DNA of 64,000 nt from Puniceicoccaceae bacterium K14 (GTDB lineage Bacteria > Verrucomicrobiota > Verrucomicrobiia > Opitutales > Opitutaceae), in contig JAKYXN010000001.1 in NCBI GenBank assembly GCA_022538095.1, positions 1 through 64,000 of the forward strand. Direction: 5' to 3'. Position numbers and translations under genes: made by a program. The notes beneath the pieces are model-generated. The model did no database searches, was not told where the DNA came from, and saw nothing but the letters and a program-made list of their open reading frames with translations. This document shows, piece by piece, positions 43,242 through 52,274 of the stretch (position 1 is its first letter; each line of letters opens with the position of its first letter).

Positions 43242-44284
43242 TGAGTTCTAGCAAGAGCCGTTTTCTCATCATCAGCATCAATCATGAAAACGTACCGCTC
43301 GAACAAAGAGAACGGTACGCGATTGATGATGATCAAGTAGAGGCAATTTACCAACCATGCGATGACTCGGAATTTGTAACCGAGAGCTTGATACTCAACA
43401 CCTGTAATCGATTCGAGCTATACATCTGCCTCAATTCAGATAAAAACGAAGAGGACGCACTAGAAATACTAGCAAAGTTCTACGAGCTTAACATCGCCGA
43501 AATCAAAGAGCACGCTCGTCTATTCGAGGGATTAGATGCAGTCAGCCACTTAATCGAAGTTTCCGCTGGCCTGCGCTCGCAAATAATCGGCGAGGTAGAG
43601 ATTTACGGCCAAGTCAAAAACGCTTACGCATACAGCTATAAAAGAAAGTCGGTCGGCACAGTTCTTAATCGAATTTTTCAAAAGGGATTCCAAGCAGTAA
43701 AACTGATCCGCAATAGCACGCAAATCGGCGAAGGTCAGGTGAACATTTCCAACGTTGCTGTTAATCTATCTACAAAGATCTTCGGCAATCTGAAGGGCAC
43801 CTCAGCTCTTATCCTTGGGACTGGAGAAATCGGTGAAAAAACCGCCAAAGCTCTCAAAAGTAGAGGAGCGACCCATTTTGGGGTAGCTAGCCGCACGCTT
43901 TCTCGTGCCGAAGAAGTAGCTGGTGAATGGGGAGCCGTCCCTATCGCTATGGACCAAATAAATGAGTACTTAGATAAGTATGACATCGTACTCGCTTCAA
44001 CAATTGTTGAAGAGCCACTCATTACAAAAAAGATCGCTCAAAAAGCGCTCAGCAAACGCAAGGGACGCCCCTTGTTTCTGATCGACCTAGGCATGCCACG
44101 AAACATCGATCAGAGTTGCGAGGATCTCGATAATGTATTCCTCTACAATCTAGATGACCTTGCAGCGATTGCGGAAGAAAATCAAACACAGCGCCAAAGA
44201 GCGGTAGCCGATAGCAAAGCAATTGCTAACCAAAAGTCAGAAGCCATTTGGGCTAACTTAGTAACCAGAGGCCAAGTACAATAG
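43241..44284 (+). CDS. hemA: Glutamyl-tRNA reductase (short form)
   Basis: A 347-residue GluTR, first enzyme of C5 haem biosynthesis. The catalytic Cys is C55 in LILNTCNRFELY. The substrate region SAGLRSQIIGEVEIYGQVK and the NADPH-binding segment ALILGTGEIGEKTAKAL are intact, and DLGMPRNID ends the nucleotide domain. The protein stops soon after the start of the spinal helix (about 300-347), so the C-terminal dimerisation domain found in ~420-residue enzymes is largely missing. Overlap with the HemX-type gene implies coupled translation. Confidence 0.92.
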   Translation: MSSSKSRFLIISINHENVPLEQRERYAIDDDQVEAIYQPCDDSEFVTESLILNTCNRFELYICLNSDKNEEDALEILAKFYELNIAEIKEHARLFEGLDAVSHLIEVSAGLRSQIIGEVEIYGQVKNAYAYSYKRKSVGTVLNRIFQKGFQAVKLIRNSTQIGEGQVNISNVAVNLSTKIFGNLKGTSALILGTGEIGEKTAKALKSRGATHFGVASRTLSRAEEVAGEWGAVPIAMDQINEYLDKYDIVLASTIVEEPLITKKIAQKALSKRKGRPLFLIDLGMPRNIDQSCEDLDNVFLYNLDDLAAIAEENQTQRQRAVADSKAIANQKSEAIWANLVTRGQVQ

Positions 44285-44299
44285 AATCATCTAGCTTCC

Positions 44300-45406
44300 T
44301 CAACTTGTGCCCAAAATTCGATTTGTATCACTCAAGAAAATCCCCTTGAGGTTCATTTCAAGAGCTTGAGCATTTCCAGAGTGTTTCAAACCATCTGCTT
44401 TACTGATCAAGCCTTCTTTGATCAGGCGATAAAGCTCTCGATTAAAAGAACGAGAACCATTATCTGACGAAGCATCCAAGATTCCCTTAATGCTATCAAA
44501 TTGACCGTCCTTAATGGCATTACTAACAACGCCATCGACCACAAGCACTTCCTGACACGGAACTCGGCCTTTGCTCTCTAGTTTAGGTAGCAGTTTTTGA
44601 ACTACAATACCTTTCAAGCACTCCGAGAGCTTTCTTTGTACTTGAGCATGCTGGTCTGGCGGAAAATATTCGAATAATCGAGTGATCGCTTGAAGTGTGT
44701 TCGCGGCATGAAGGGTCGACAAAACAAGGTGACCTGTTTCTGCGGCCGACAAAGCTGTTTCGAAGGTTTCCCGATCGCGCATTTCCCCAATTAAAATGAT
44801 GTCTGGGTTTTGCCGTAAAACCGCTTTGAGCGCTTTGGGGAAACTTGGAGCGTCTATCCCAATTTCCCGCTGATTGAATACCGACTTTTCATCAACAAAA
44901 TTGTACTCAATAGGATCTTCCAGGGTAACGATATGTCGATCGAGGTTGTGATTAATCCAATTAAGCATACAAGCTAAAGTTGTACTCTTTCCTGAACCCG
45001 TAGCCCCACAGACAAGCACGATCCCATTTTTCTCCTGGCCAAATTGTAAAAGTGGCCCTTGGTCCAAACCTAGGTCACTAAAATTCGGGACATCGCTTTT
45101 GATGTGACGAAAAACAATGCTCACCGTACCGCGCTGCAGAAATGCATTCACACGAAAACGCCCTGCTTCGTCCAAAAAATAGGCGAAATCGACCTGTCCG
45201 TCCATTTCCCAATTTTCACGAAAATTATGTGGAAGTTGATCCTCTACAAACTGAAGGACGACTTCTCCGTCAATCGGCGGCATTTCTACTGGCTCCAAAT
45301 TGCCGTGGAGCCTAAGAAAACCTGGCTTGTCCGACTTTACGACAATATCGCTGGCACCGTTTTCGACGGCAAGGTAAAGGAGTTCATCGAAAATTCTATT
45401 AGACAT
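44300..45406 (-). CDS. PilT/PilU-like type IV pilus ATPase
   Basis: A 368-residue GspE/PilT-family secretion ATPase. An N-terminal PAS-like domain spans about 1-100. Walker A is VCGATGSGKSTTLACML (about 126-142), the Asp box with TLEDPIEY follows, Walker B is DIILIGEMRD, and the His box LVLSTLHAANTLQAITRL is complete. The C-terminal region with VSNAIKDGQFDSIKGIL resembles PilU more than PilT. It should power pilus retraction at the inner membrane. No other pilus gene is adjacent. Confidence 0.9.
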   Translation of the reverse strand: MSNRIFDELLYLAVENGASDIVVKSDKPGFLRLHGNLEPVEMPPIDGEVVLQFVEDQLPHNFRENWEMDGQVDFAYFLDEAGRFRVNAFLQRGTVSIVFRHIKSDVPNFSDLGLDQGPLLQFGQEKNGIVLVCGATGSGKSTTLACMLNWINHNLDRHIVTLEDPIEYNFVDEKSVFNQREIGIDAPSFPKALKAVLRQNPDIILIGEMRDRETFETALSAAETGHLVLSTLHAANTLQAITRLFEYFPPDQHAQVQRKLSECLKGIVVQKLLPKLESKGRVPCQEVLVVDGVVSNAIKDGQFDSIKGILDASSDNGSRSFNRELYRLIKEGLISKADGLKHSGNAQALEMNLKGIFLSDTNRILGTS

Positions 45407-45477
45407 GGATAGATAGGATTGTTTTAGAGTCCGGCCCCTCGAGCTGAAATTTATTCTCTAATCGGTAATAAATCGGC

Positions 45478-45505
45478 TTGGAACTGCTTTCCTTCACCCT
45501 ACACT
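45478..45505 (+). promoter_or_regulatory. Predicted promoter of dapA
   Basis: TTGGAA (45478-45483) and TACACT (45500-45505) are 16 bases apart. Transcription would start about four bases before the dapA ATG (45516), giving a nearly leaderless mRNA. Confidence 0.4.
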
Positions 45506-45515
45506 CCGCAAAATT

Positions 45516-46427
45516 ATGATTAATAGACGTTTCACAGGATCGATTACCGCACTGGCAACGCCATTTGACTCAAATGGCGAATTGGCTCTGAACGATCTCG
45601 GAAAACTCGTAGAGGCGCAAATAACTGCAGGCATTAACGGCTTGCTTCCAGTCGGCACAACTGGCGAATCCCCTACGCTTAATCACAACGAGCACAAAGA
45701 TGTTATCGCATTCACAATTGAAGCGGCGAAAGGACGCGTTCCCATTATTGCTGGGGCGGGCTCGAATTCGACACGCGAAGCGGTTTCTCTGACAAAGCAT
45801 GCTCATGAAGCAGGGGCAGATGCGACTTTGCACGTAGCCCCCTACTACAACAAGCCTAGTGCTGAAGGGCTATTTAGACACTTTTCTGCTGTTGCCGAAG
45901 CAACAGACAAGACGGTCATTCTTTATTCAATTCCAGGACGTTGCGGAATCGATATTCCTGTAAACGTCGTAGAACGACTTCGCAACCGCTACCCGCATGT
46001 CGATCATATCAAAGAGGCAGGTGGAAGCGTGGATCGAGTGGACCAACTCAAGAATGCTATGGGCGATGATATCGTAGTACTGAGCGGTGATGACAGTCTC
46101 ACGTTGCCGTTTATAGCAGCTGGAGCGGAAGGAACTATCTCTGTGGCTTCCAACGTTTTACCAGATCAGGTAGTTTCTCTCGTAAATTTCGCGCTCGATG
46201 GAAACCTTAAAGGGGCAAGCGAGTTGCACAGAAGGCTAAACGAGATTTCTAATATCTTGTTCATCGAACCAAATCCAGTTCCAGTAAAAGCATGCTTGAA
46301 GGCTCTTGGCTTGTTCCAAACAGACCGAGTCCGCCTCCCCCTTTGCGAGATGGGAACTGAAAATCACCAACGCGTTTCGGAAGCTTTTCAAGCAGTGCTT
46401 CGCTCGACTTCAACCGTTTCCGCTTAA
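45516..46427 (+). CDS. dapA: 4-hydroxy-tetrahydrodipicolinate synthase
   Basis: A 303-residue class I aldolase-type TIM barrel that condenses pyruvate with aspartate semialdehyde. The key residues are in place: T48-T49 (GTTGESPTL), Y137 (ILYSIPGRCG) and the Schiff-base lysine K166 (HIKEAGG). It begins a dapA-dapB-ruvA run and supplies lysine and diaminopimelate for peptidoglycan. Aspartate semialdehyde is also the substrate of the carboxynorspermidine route encoded at 25-28 kb. Confidence 0.95.
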   Translation: MINRRFTGSITALATPFDSNGELALNDLGKLVEAQITAGINGLLPVGTTGESPTLNHNEHKDVIAFTIEAAKGRVPIIAGAGSNSTREAVSLTKHAHEAGADATLHVAPYYNKPSAEGLFRHFSAVAEATDKTVILYSIPGRCGIDIPVNVVERLRNRYPHVDHIKEAGGSVDRVDQLKNAMGDDIVVLSGDDSLTLPFIAAGAEGTISVASNVLPDQVVSLVNFALDGNLKGASELHRRLNEISNILFIEPNPVPVKACLKALGLFQTDRVRLPLCEMGTENHQRVSEAFQAVLRSTSTVSA

Positions 46428-46431
46428 ATTT

Positions 46432-47163
46432 ATGTCACTCGATATTTGTATAAACGGGGCTAAAGGCCGCATGGGAATAGCTATCGCCGAAGCGGTCGAA
46501 GAAGCGGGTCATACAGTTTCTGGACGTGTCGACATAGGAGACGACTTGAAAGCCTCCTTGGAAAAATCTGATGTCGTCATCGACTTTTCCTTTCACGCTG
46601 TAACAAAAAACGTCTTTGAAACTGCAGCCGCTCTTGGAAAACCGGTAGTGTGTGGAACAACCGGACACTCACTCGAAGAAAAGGCTAGTCTCTTAAAAAT
46701 TGCGGAAAAGATGCCGACCATCTGGGCAGGAAATTTTTCCATTGGCGTAAACCTACTCTGCTATTTAACCGAGAAAGCAGCCAGCATATTGCCGCAGAGC
46801 TTCAACGCTGAAATCGTTGAAATGCATCATCGGCTCAAAAAAGATGCCCCCAGCGGAACAGCCTTAATGCTTGCGGATTCAATTCTCGGACCACGCGACC
46901 TAACGGAAGACGATCTTCGCCACGGGCGTGAAGGGATAACTGGCGAACGCACCGAGCGCGAAGTTGGCATGCACGCCCTTCGAGGCGGAGACGTAGTTGG
47001 CGATCATACAGTGCTTTTCGCTGATTTGGGCGAGCGAATCGAACTCTCCCACAAAGCGTCAAATCGCAGTATCTTTGCTCGCGGAGCTGTCAAGGCTGCC
47101 GAGTGGTCAATTGGAAAAACACCTGGAGTCTACGGGATTCGTGAAGTCCTCGGTCTCGACTAG
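46432..47163 (+). CDS. dapB: 4-hydroxy-tetrahydrodipicolinate reductase
   Basis: A 243-residue DapB that reduces hydroxytetrahydrodipicolinate. It has an N-terminal NAD(P) loop (INGAKGRMG, 8-16), CGTTGH, and the catalytic region E-M-H-H-R-L-K-K-D-A-P-S-G-T-A. The frame is open 126 bases upstream inside dapA, but the ATG at 46432, four bases after the dapA stop, gives the normal N-terminus (MSLDICINGAKGRMG). It is followed by ruvA after eight bases. Confidence 0.95.
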   Translation: MSLDICINGAKGRMGIAIAEAVEEAGHTVSGRVDIGDDLKASLEKSDVVIDFSFHAVTKNVFETAAALGKPVVCGTTGHSLEEKASLLKIAEKMPTIWAGNFSIGVNLLCYLTEKAASILPQSFNAEIVEMHHRLKKDAPSGTALMLADSILGPRDLTEDDLRHGREGITGERTEREVGMHALRGGDVVGDHTVLFADLGERIELSHKASNRSIFARGAVKAAEWSIGKTPGVYGIREVLGLD

Positions 47164-47171
47164 CTCAAAAA

Positions 47172-47786
47172 ATGATTGTCACAATCGAAGGCATATTAGC
47201 TCGAGCAGGTCTCGTTTCTGCAATAATTGATGTGGGCGGCTTAGGCCACCAAGTGAACATCCCTGTTACGACAGCCGAACGATTGCCTCAAGAAGGACAA
47301 CGGGTAAAGCTCCACACTCACGTTGTTTATCGCGAAGACTCACAGAACATGTACGCATTTTGGGACGAGCGTGAACGTGATCTGTTTGTTTTGTTAATCG
47401 AAAAAGTGTCCGGAGTCGGCCCCAAAGCCGGTGTTAGCATGATGAGCAAATTGCCGCTTGAGTCTCTCATCGCTGCAATTTCCAATGGCGACGCCAAGCT
47501 CTTAGCGAAAACTCCCGGAATCGGCCCGAAAACCGCAGAACGAGTAATCATTGAATTAAAGGATAAGCTGGGAGGTTTTAAAACAGCATCAGTCGAAAGC
47601 ACGAGCCTCCCTGCTAATCTCAGTAATTCTTCGTCATTCACAACGAACGATGAAGATGCAATCATGGCATTGACTGCCCTTGGTTATAAGCCAGCCGAAG
47701 CCGCAAAAGCGGTTAAAAAAGCGATCGACTCTACCTCATCCGCTTTGAGCACTGAAGAGGTAATCAAATTGGCCCTCGGTCGATAA
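47172..47786 (+). CDS. ruvA: Holliday junction branch migration protein RuvA
   Basis: A 204-residue RuvA with an OB-fold domain (1-62; MIVTIEGILARAGLVSAIID), two helix-hairpin-helix motifs (about 72-130; VSGVGPKAGVSMM and TPGIGPKTAERVIIELKDKL), and a C-terminal RuvB-binding UBA-like domain (about 155-204; AIMALTALGYKPAEAAKAV). It binds the Holliday junction and loads RuvB. It is encoded with dapA-dapB, and ruvB is not in the window. Confidence 0.95.
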   Translation: MIVTIEGILARAGLVSAIIDVGGLGHQVNIPVTTAERLPQEGQRVKLHTHVVYREDSQNMYAFWDERERDLFVLLIEKVSGVGPKAGVSMMSKLPLESLIAAISNGDAKLLAKTPGIGPKTAERVIIELKDKLGGFKTASVESTSLPANLSNSSSFTTNDEDAIMALTALGYKPAEAAKAVKKAIDSTSSALSTEEVIKLALGR

Positions 47787-47791
47787 TTTTA

Positions 47792-48499
47792 TTAGTTTGA
47801 TTCAAGCACGACCTTGAAACCAGTAGTCTTCGGTAACTCTATTTCCTCACCTTCCGATACAGAAACTCGAATAGGAGCTTTTCTTGAGTACTGAGAATTA
47901 ATAAATCCGTCCCCGAACGACTGTTCCAAAGCATTACTAAGCAGCTCTGCCTTTTGTTTCTCGTCTAGAACAAGGCTCATTTCGTGGTTCATCGAATACT
48001 TGGATGGCTCAAAATTTAAGTTTAGGCCATTTTTCCATGAAAACTCTGTAGCTCTGTGCGTCGCAGGAACGACCTCCTCGTTGTACTTATAATTATCGAA
48101 ACTAGATTCCAAAGTCGTTGAAAACGATGCAAGTTGAACTTGCTCCGGCCCGAGGACTTCATCCGGCGAATTTTGCTTCTCCACCGGGTTAATAGCGAAT
48201 GGGCGTTCGGGGCTACCGAAAAATGGCTCTAAATTCCGTGCAGCTAATCCAATTAACGCAAACGCAGCTGCCATACCTCCAACAGCGTATACTATTTGAG
48301 AGAAATTCCTACGCCTCTTCGGTTCGGCATTAACGACTTCTAACATAGAACAAGCCGCTGTCATTCTATTGTATTGATTATACAAGATACGATACTCGCT
48401 GCTCGATTCGATCGCCGCAAACAACTCATCAATTTCATCTGGTTGAATCTCATCGTCTAGATAAAGATTCAACAGTTCTAGGAAGCGGTCTCTGCTCAT
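47792..48499 (-). CDS. Putative membrane anti-sigma factor
   Basis: A 235-residue protein. The N-terminal ~50 residues (SRDRFLELLNLYLDDEI; ELFAAIESS) resemble the helical sigma-binding region of anti-sigma factors, without zinc ligands. A single membrane helix follows (about 66-88, IVYAVGGMAAAFALIGLAAR), then a ~145-residue periplasmic part. The gene overlaps the sigma-factor stop by ATGA, the usual sigma/anti-sigma arrangement. Function is assigned from context and topology. Confidence 0.75.
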   Translation of the reverse strand: MSRDRFLELLNLYLDDEIQPDEIDELFAAIESSSEYRILYNQYNRMTAACSMLEVVNAEPKRRRNFSQIVYAVGGMAAAFALIGLAARNLEPFFGSPERPFAINPVEKQNSPDEVLGPEQVQLASFSTTLESSFDNYKYNEEVVPATHRATEFSWKNGLNLNFEPSKYSMNHEMSLVLDEKQKAELLSNALEQSFGDGFINSQYSRKAPIRVSVSEGEEIELPKTTGFKVVLESN

Positions 48500-49236
48500 A
48501 TCAATTCGTTACCTAGCTTTTCTCTCAAGCTTTCACGCGCTCTCGCAATTCTACTTTTAACTGTGCCTATACTAATTCGCAATACATCTGCAATTTCGTC
48601 ATAGGTCATATTTTTTACGTTTCGCAAAACTAAAACCTCGCGATGTTTCTCATTAAGCAGCTCCATAGCTGCAGAAACTCTATCCTGAAATTCGTTGGTG
48701 ACTGCGACATCCGATGGAGTCGCTACATCCGCAGGAAAGACTTCTGCTAAAGTTGTGTCGGATTCCCCTCCCAAAGATTGGTCGAAAGAAACTGATTTAT
48801 CCCTCTTACGCCTCCACCAGTACCAATACCGATTTCGGGCCAAATTTGTCGCTATTTGATACAGCCATGTAGAAAAGCTAGAATCGCCTCGGAACTTCTC
48901 TAGGCCACGGTGAGCTCTAATAAAAGCGTCCTGTGTGACTTCTTCAGCATCTTGCGTGTTGCGCAACAACTGATGAACCATTGCGTAAATACGATCCCAA
49001 TATCGAGTTACCATTTCTTCGAAAGCAGCTTCATCTCCTGCTTTGAAGCGTGCGACCAGGGCCTTATCCAATGCTACTTCTTGCGCTTTACTTGACATAA
49101 CTAATTCGCCCTTTGGACGGTATGCTTTATCTATTGTTCCCAAAATATCCTCCTTTTTTTTGTCAGGCTTCAACAATGAGCTATTCGACGAAGAATTCTC
49201 TTTCTCCCGTACCCCTTCAACTCCCAATTGGCTCAT
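48496..49236 (-). CDS. RNA polymerase sigma factor, RpoE-like ECF
   Basis: A 246-residue sigma-70 family factor. It has an extra ~50-residue N-terminal extension (S/K-rich), then region 2 (about 65-130; YWDRIYAMVHQLLRNTQDAEEVTQDAFIRAHRGLEKF and FSTWLYQIATNLARNRY) and region 4 (about 185-240; LNEKHREVLVLRNVKNMTYDEIADVL with GTVKSRIARARESLREKL). It is coupled to the membrane anti-sigma gene downstream. An alternative start at the internal Met near residue 46 would remove the extension. Confidence 0.93.
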   Translation of the reverse strand: MSQLGVEGVREKENSSSNSSLLKPDKKKEDILGTIDKAYRPKGELVMSSKAQEVALDKALVARFKAGDEAAFEEMVTRYWDRIYAMVHQLLRNTQDAEEVTQDAFIRAHRGLEKFRGDSSFSTWLYQIATNLARNRYWYWWRRKRDKSVSFDQSLGGESDTTLAEVFPADVATPSDVAVTNEFQDRVSAAMELLNEKHREVLVLRNVKNMTYDEIADVLRISIGTVKSRIARARESLREKLGNELI

Positions 49237-49505
49237 TTATATAAGTCCCTTAACCATTTTCTAAACTTCTTGTCGCTCGCCCAGCGATTTTTTGGCTAAA
49301 CGGTCATCAGCAATACTATTATTTGTTAATATTTATACGCGCCCAATCTCTCTTTGGTTGCTCAAATTGGGTATCAATTTTCAATTCGAATTCGGGTTCC
49401 CACCTCGATACTTACATTTGACGCAAAAAGTTATAGAAATATTCAAATAAATTCTTGCTTTTAACCTTCGATACGGATGAATTCCGTGCCTTCCAAATTT
49501 GGCAC

Positions 49506-49581
49506 GGGTCGATAGCTCAATCGGTAGAGCAGTTGCCTTTTAAGCAATTGGTTGTGGGTTCGAGTCCCACTCGACCCACCA
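49506..49581 (+). tRNA. tRNA-Lys (anticodon TTT)
   Basis: The cloverleaf is complete: acceptor stem GGGTCGA/TCGACCC and D-arm TAGCTCAATCGGTAGAGCA. The anticodon stem GTTGC/GCAAT (one G-T pair) carries loop CTTTTAA (anticodon TTT), and the T-arm is TGTGGGTTCGAGTCCCAC. The discriminator is A, and 3' CCA is encoded at 49579-49581. It is an isolated tRNA gene. Confidence 0.96.
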
Positions 49582-49744
49582 TTTGGAAATGGCTTCTATT
49601 AAAATCCTAATTAATTTGATAGAATTTAAATTAAATAGATGCCCATGACTTGCGTTAAGGTGATTTCCCCATAATGTATTTCTCAGAAAGAGAAAAATTG
49701 GGCCGACGCCCAATTCGAAAAACTATACACCAACGCTCGAGATC

Positions 49745-50392
49745 ATGAAATCGATCTACATAGTCGAAGATCAGACCGCGATTAGAGAAATGCTAGTCGA
49801 CGTAGTCAGCCGCCACAATTTTAATGTAGTCGGCCAATCAGGGAACGGCCAAGACGCCCTAAAGGACATATTAGAACTTCAGCCAGACATTGCTGTTATA
49901 GATGCAAAACTACCCGAGTTGAATGGCTTGGAGCTATTAAAGCGACTAACACGACAACTCAGCGGCACACGCTTCTTAATTTTTTCCGCATTCCAAAACC
50001 CTGTCTTAGTAAAAGACATGCTCGAGGCAGGAGCACACGGCTTTATTGAAAAAGACGTCTCTTTAAAAGAATTTCTTAATGGATTAAAAATTATATCCAC
50101 CGGCGGCACTTTCTTCGGTCCATCTATCGCAGAATTGATCCGAACTGTTGTTGCCAACCCAAATAGTATACAAAGATCCAAAGACTTCCTTACCGAGAGG
50201 GAGCGAGAAGTCCTGCAACTTATCGCTGAGGGCAATAGCACAAAGGATATTGCACGACGCTTAGGTCTCAGCGTTAAGACCATAGATAACCACAGGACGA
50301 ATATGATGCGTAAGCTAGACCTTCATAATGTCGCTAGCATCACGAGATACGCTATGCAAAACGGGCTTATCGAAGTCGAAAACGTAGTCTAA
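49745..50392 (+). CDS. NarL/FixJ-family response regulator (orphan)
   Basis: A 215-residue protein with a receiver domain (about 1-115; acidic pocket E8-D9, phosphoacceptor D53 in IAVIDAKLPELNGLE, conserved K103) and a C-terminal LuxR-type helix-turn-helix (about 145-210; LTEREREVLQLIAEGNSTKD and SVKTIDNHRTNMMRKL). No histidine kinase gene is adjacent, so its partner is unknown. Its stop overlaps the stop of the convergent CbiX-like gene. Confidence 0.92.
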   Translation: MKSIYIVEDQTAIREMLVDVVSRHNFNVVGQSGNGQDALKDILELQPDIAVIDAKLPELNGLELLKRLTRQLSGTRFLIFSAFQNPVLVKDMLEAGAHGFIEKDVSLKEFLNGLKIISTGGTFFGPSIAELIRTVVANPNSIQRSKDFLTEREREVLQLIAEGNSTKDIARRLGLSVKTIDNHRTNMMRKLDLHNVASITRYAMQNGLIEVENVV

Positions 50393-51258
50393 TCGATCGA
50401 AATTCTGTCAGCGTAGTAATTTTCCTCTAACAAGCTAACCAGGTCAGGGTGCTGCCCGACCAATTCAGTTTGATGTACGATTCCTCCGTTTTTAGACCAC
50501 TCAGAGTTTTCGATTATCTGATCAATATCTCCGCCAGGAGAAGCATGTCTCCCTGGGAACAGAAAAAGCCTAGCCAATAGAATTTCGGATTCCCTTTTCA
50601 CAAAATCGTCGTTCAATAAATTTTCTAGCAGCGGATCTGAAAAAGAATACTCCTCACCATTTCTTCGTTCCATCGAACAGGCCATCACATCCATGCCCTT
50701 TCTTTTGAACACTTCACCAACTTGGTTCGCTACAATATCCCTGCACCGCGTCACTCGCATTAGTGGACTGCCATGATCAATAAGAAGGATTTGGGAAATA
50801 CGAGATTCGTCTATTGTATCCAATTTTTTGCGAATAAGACTAACAATGATCGCAGCCAAGCCATCATCAGGCTTGTCTACATCCACCAATGTTGGAGCAA
50901 ACTCGATACATGCGTCAGAGTAGTCGCTACTCGATTTTTTGAATATCCTGGGAATATAATCTACCAACAAGCCACTTGAGCCAAAGAATAGTGGCAAAAT
51001 CACAAAGTGTCTTTTTCCTAATTCTAGTTTACTATCAACAAAATGCTCCCACACCTCGGCTGCGACCCCATTTAACTCCGTCGGGCTAACTTTGTTGGAA
51101 TGCCTAGCTGAAACTGGAAAAATCTCGACACCTAAACGAGTGCTCAACTCGACCGCAAGGGCCCTCAAACGAAGTGTTGTTTCCGCCCTCAACGATCCGT
51201 TATCGAGCAAAACTACGCAATGACTCGCGTTTAATGATTGTTGATCACTATCTATCAT
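50389..51258 (-). CDS. CbiX/SirB-family protein (sirohydrochlorin chelatase-like)
   Basis: A 289-residue protein made of two related alpha/beta halves. The first begins VVLLDNGSLRAETTLRLRAL (about 15-34) and includes V-I-L-P-L-F-F; the second begins ILLIDHGSPLMRVTRC (about 160) and includes LLARLFLFPGRHASPGGDI. In CbiX the loop after the first strand carries a metal-binding His (D-H-G-S-P in the second half; the first reads D-N-G-S, lacking the His). It may insert Co, Ni or Fe into a tetrapyrrole, but metal and substrate are not certain. Confidence 0.72.
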   Translation of the reverse strand: MIDSDQQSLNASHCVVLLDNGSLRAETTLRLRALAVELSTRLGVEIFPVSARHSNKVSPTELNGVAAEVWEHFVDSKLELGKRHFVILPLFFGSSGLLVDYIPRIFKKSSSDYSDACIEFAPTLVDVDKPDDGLAAIIVSLIRKKLDTIDESRISQILLIDHGSPLMRVTRCRDIVANQVGEVFKRKGMDVMACSMERRNGEEYSFSDPLLENLLNDDFVKRESEILLARLFLFPGRHASPGGDIDQIIENSEWSKNGGIVHQTELVGQHPDLVSLLEENYYADRISID

Positions 51259-51344
51259 AGATTTTTTATAGTTAAACGCATGTTAAATCTTGCCGATTTA
51301 CATATCAGCTAAATAGTCAATATTTAACAATTCGCGGAAAGCTT

Positions 51345-51938
51345 ATGCATTTCAAAAAAATAATACCCGTTACTCTCACATTAGCACTTTTAGCCGCAAT
51401 ATCAGGCTGCGCCAAAAAACCACGCCGCCCCAATCCGATTGACACAATCATGGGGTCTGGTGGATCAGCTTATGGAACAGCAGGTTCAGACCAAATCAAC
51501 CCAACAGCGTTTGGAGACGGTGGATTTGCAGATGCCAGCGAAGCAATTGCGAGCAGAGGAAGCAATGGCGCTGGCGGAAACCCAATGGATACTGCAGAAC
51601 GCGGCGTTCTCGCTGAATCTGACGTTTATTTCGATTTTGACTCCGCAAGCATCAAACCTTCAGAACGAGCAAAACTCGCTGATGCTGCCGACTACCTCCG
51701 CTTAAACTCTCGAGCAAAGATTGTCCTCGAAGGCCATTGCGACTGGCGTGGCACATCGGAATATAACTTAGCTCTTGGAGATCGACGAGCAAAAAGCGTG
51801 CAACGCTACCTTGAAACGCTAGGCGTGTCGCCAGACCGCATCACAACTCTCTCCAAGGGTGACCTCAATGCAACCAAAGGTGCCAGCGAAGCCCAAATGG
51901 GACGCGAAAGAAAGACCGAAATCCTAGTCAGTCGATAA
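51345..51938 (+). CDS. pal: Peptidoglycan-associated lipoprotein (OmpA family, Pal)
   Basis: A 197-residue lipoprotein with a signal peptide and lipobox LAAISGC (acylated C22). A Gly/Ser-rich linker leads to a C-terminal OmpA-like domain (about 92-197). The peptidoglycan-binding segment DVYFDFDSASIKP, LEGHCDWRGTSEYNLALGDRRAKSV and the DAP-contact Arg are visible. It tethers the outer membrane to peptidoglycan as part of Tol-Pal. A TolB-like propeller lies at 55.5 kb; TolQ/R/A are not in the window. Confidence 0.92.
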   Translation: MHFKKIIPVTLTLALLAAISGCAKKPRRPNPIDTIMGSGGSAYGTAGSDQINPTAFGDGGFADASEAIASRGSNGAGGNPMDTAERGVLAESDVYFDFDSASIKPSERAKLADAADYLRLNSRAKIVLEGHCDWRGTSEYNLALGDRRAKSVQRYLETLGVSPDRITTLSKGDLNATKGASEAQMGRERKTEILVSR

Positions 51939-51957
51939 TATCCATTTTTCAGATACA

Positions 51958-51987
51958 AACGACATCGGAAACGATGTCGTTTTTTTG
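51958..51987 (+). terminator. Rho-independent terminator after pal
   Basis: AACGACATCG and CGATGTCGTT form a 10-bp stem around a GAAA tetraloop, followed by a run of T. Confidence 0.92.
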
Positions 51988-52274
51988 TGTCTACTCCCAA
52001 CGGACTAGCGACAGCACTTGGGATACAAAGAAATTAAATTTAGCAAAATTGTCCGCCCTATTGCGTAATAACAAGCAAAAGAGTCGCCGCCTCAAATAGC
52101 CCTATCGCGATGGCAGGATAATTGCTTGGTTACAAAACTCGAAGAAGTGTAACAGACTTTAGCAAACGTTGTGTTGTATTACATCCTTAAGCCAATATAT
52201 CAAACTCACTTAAGTTGCCGGCGATTCATTAAAGATAAGCGTGGCAACATGATCTAAAGCAGAAAACGAATATA
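51988..52274. other. Intergenic stretch upstream of the histone-tail protein
   Basis: No gene is seen. At 52214-52248 GTTGCC and GGCAAC form an inverted repeat with a 23-base spacer, ending 26 bases before the next start codon, so it could be an operator or leader hairpin for that gene. The remainder has no feature I can support. Confidence 0.35.

Noticed and set aside
49277-49303. Short stem TCGCT/AGCGA followed by TTTTTT upstream of the sigma-factor gene
   Set aside because: The stem is only five base pairs and no plus-strand gene ends there, so it is not supported as a terminator.
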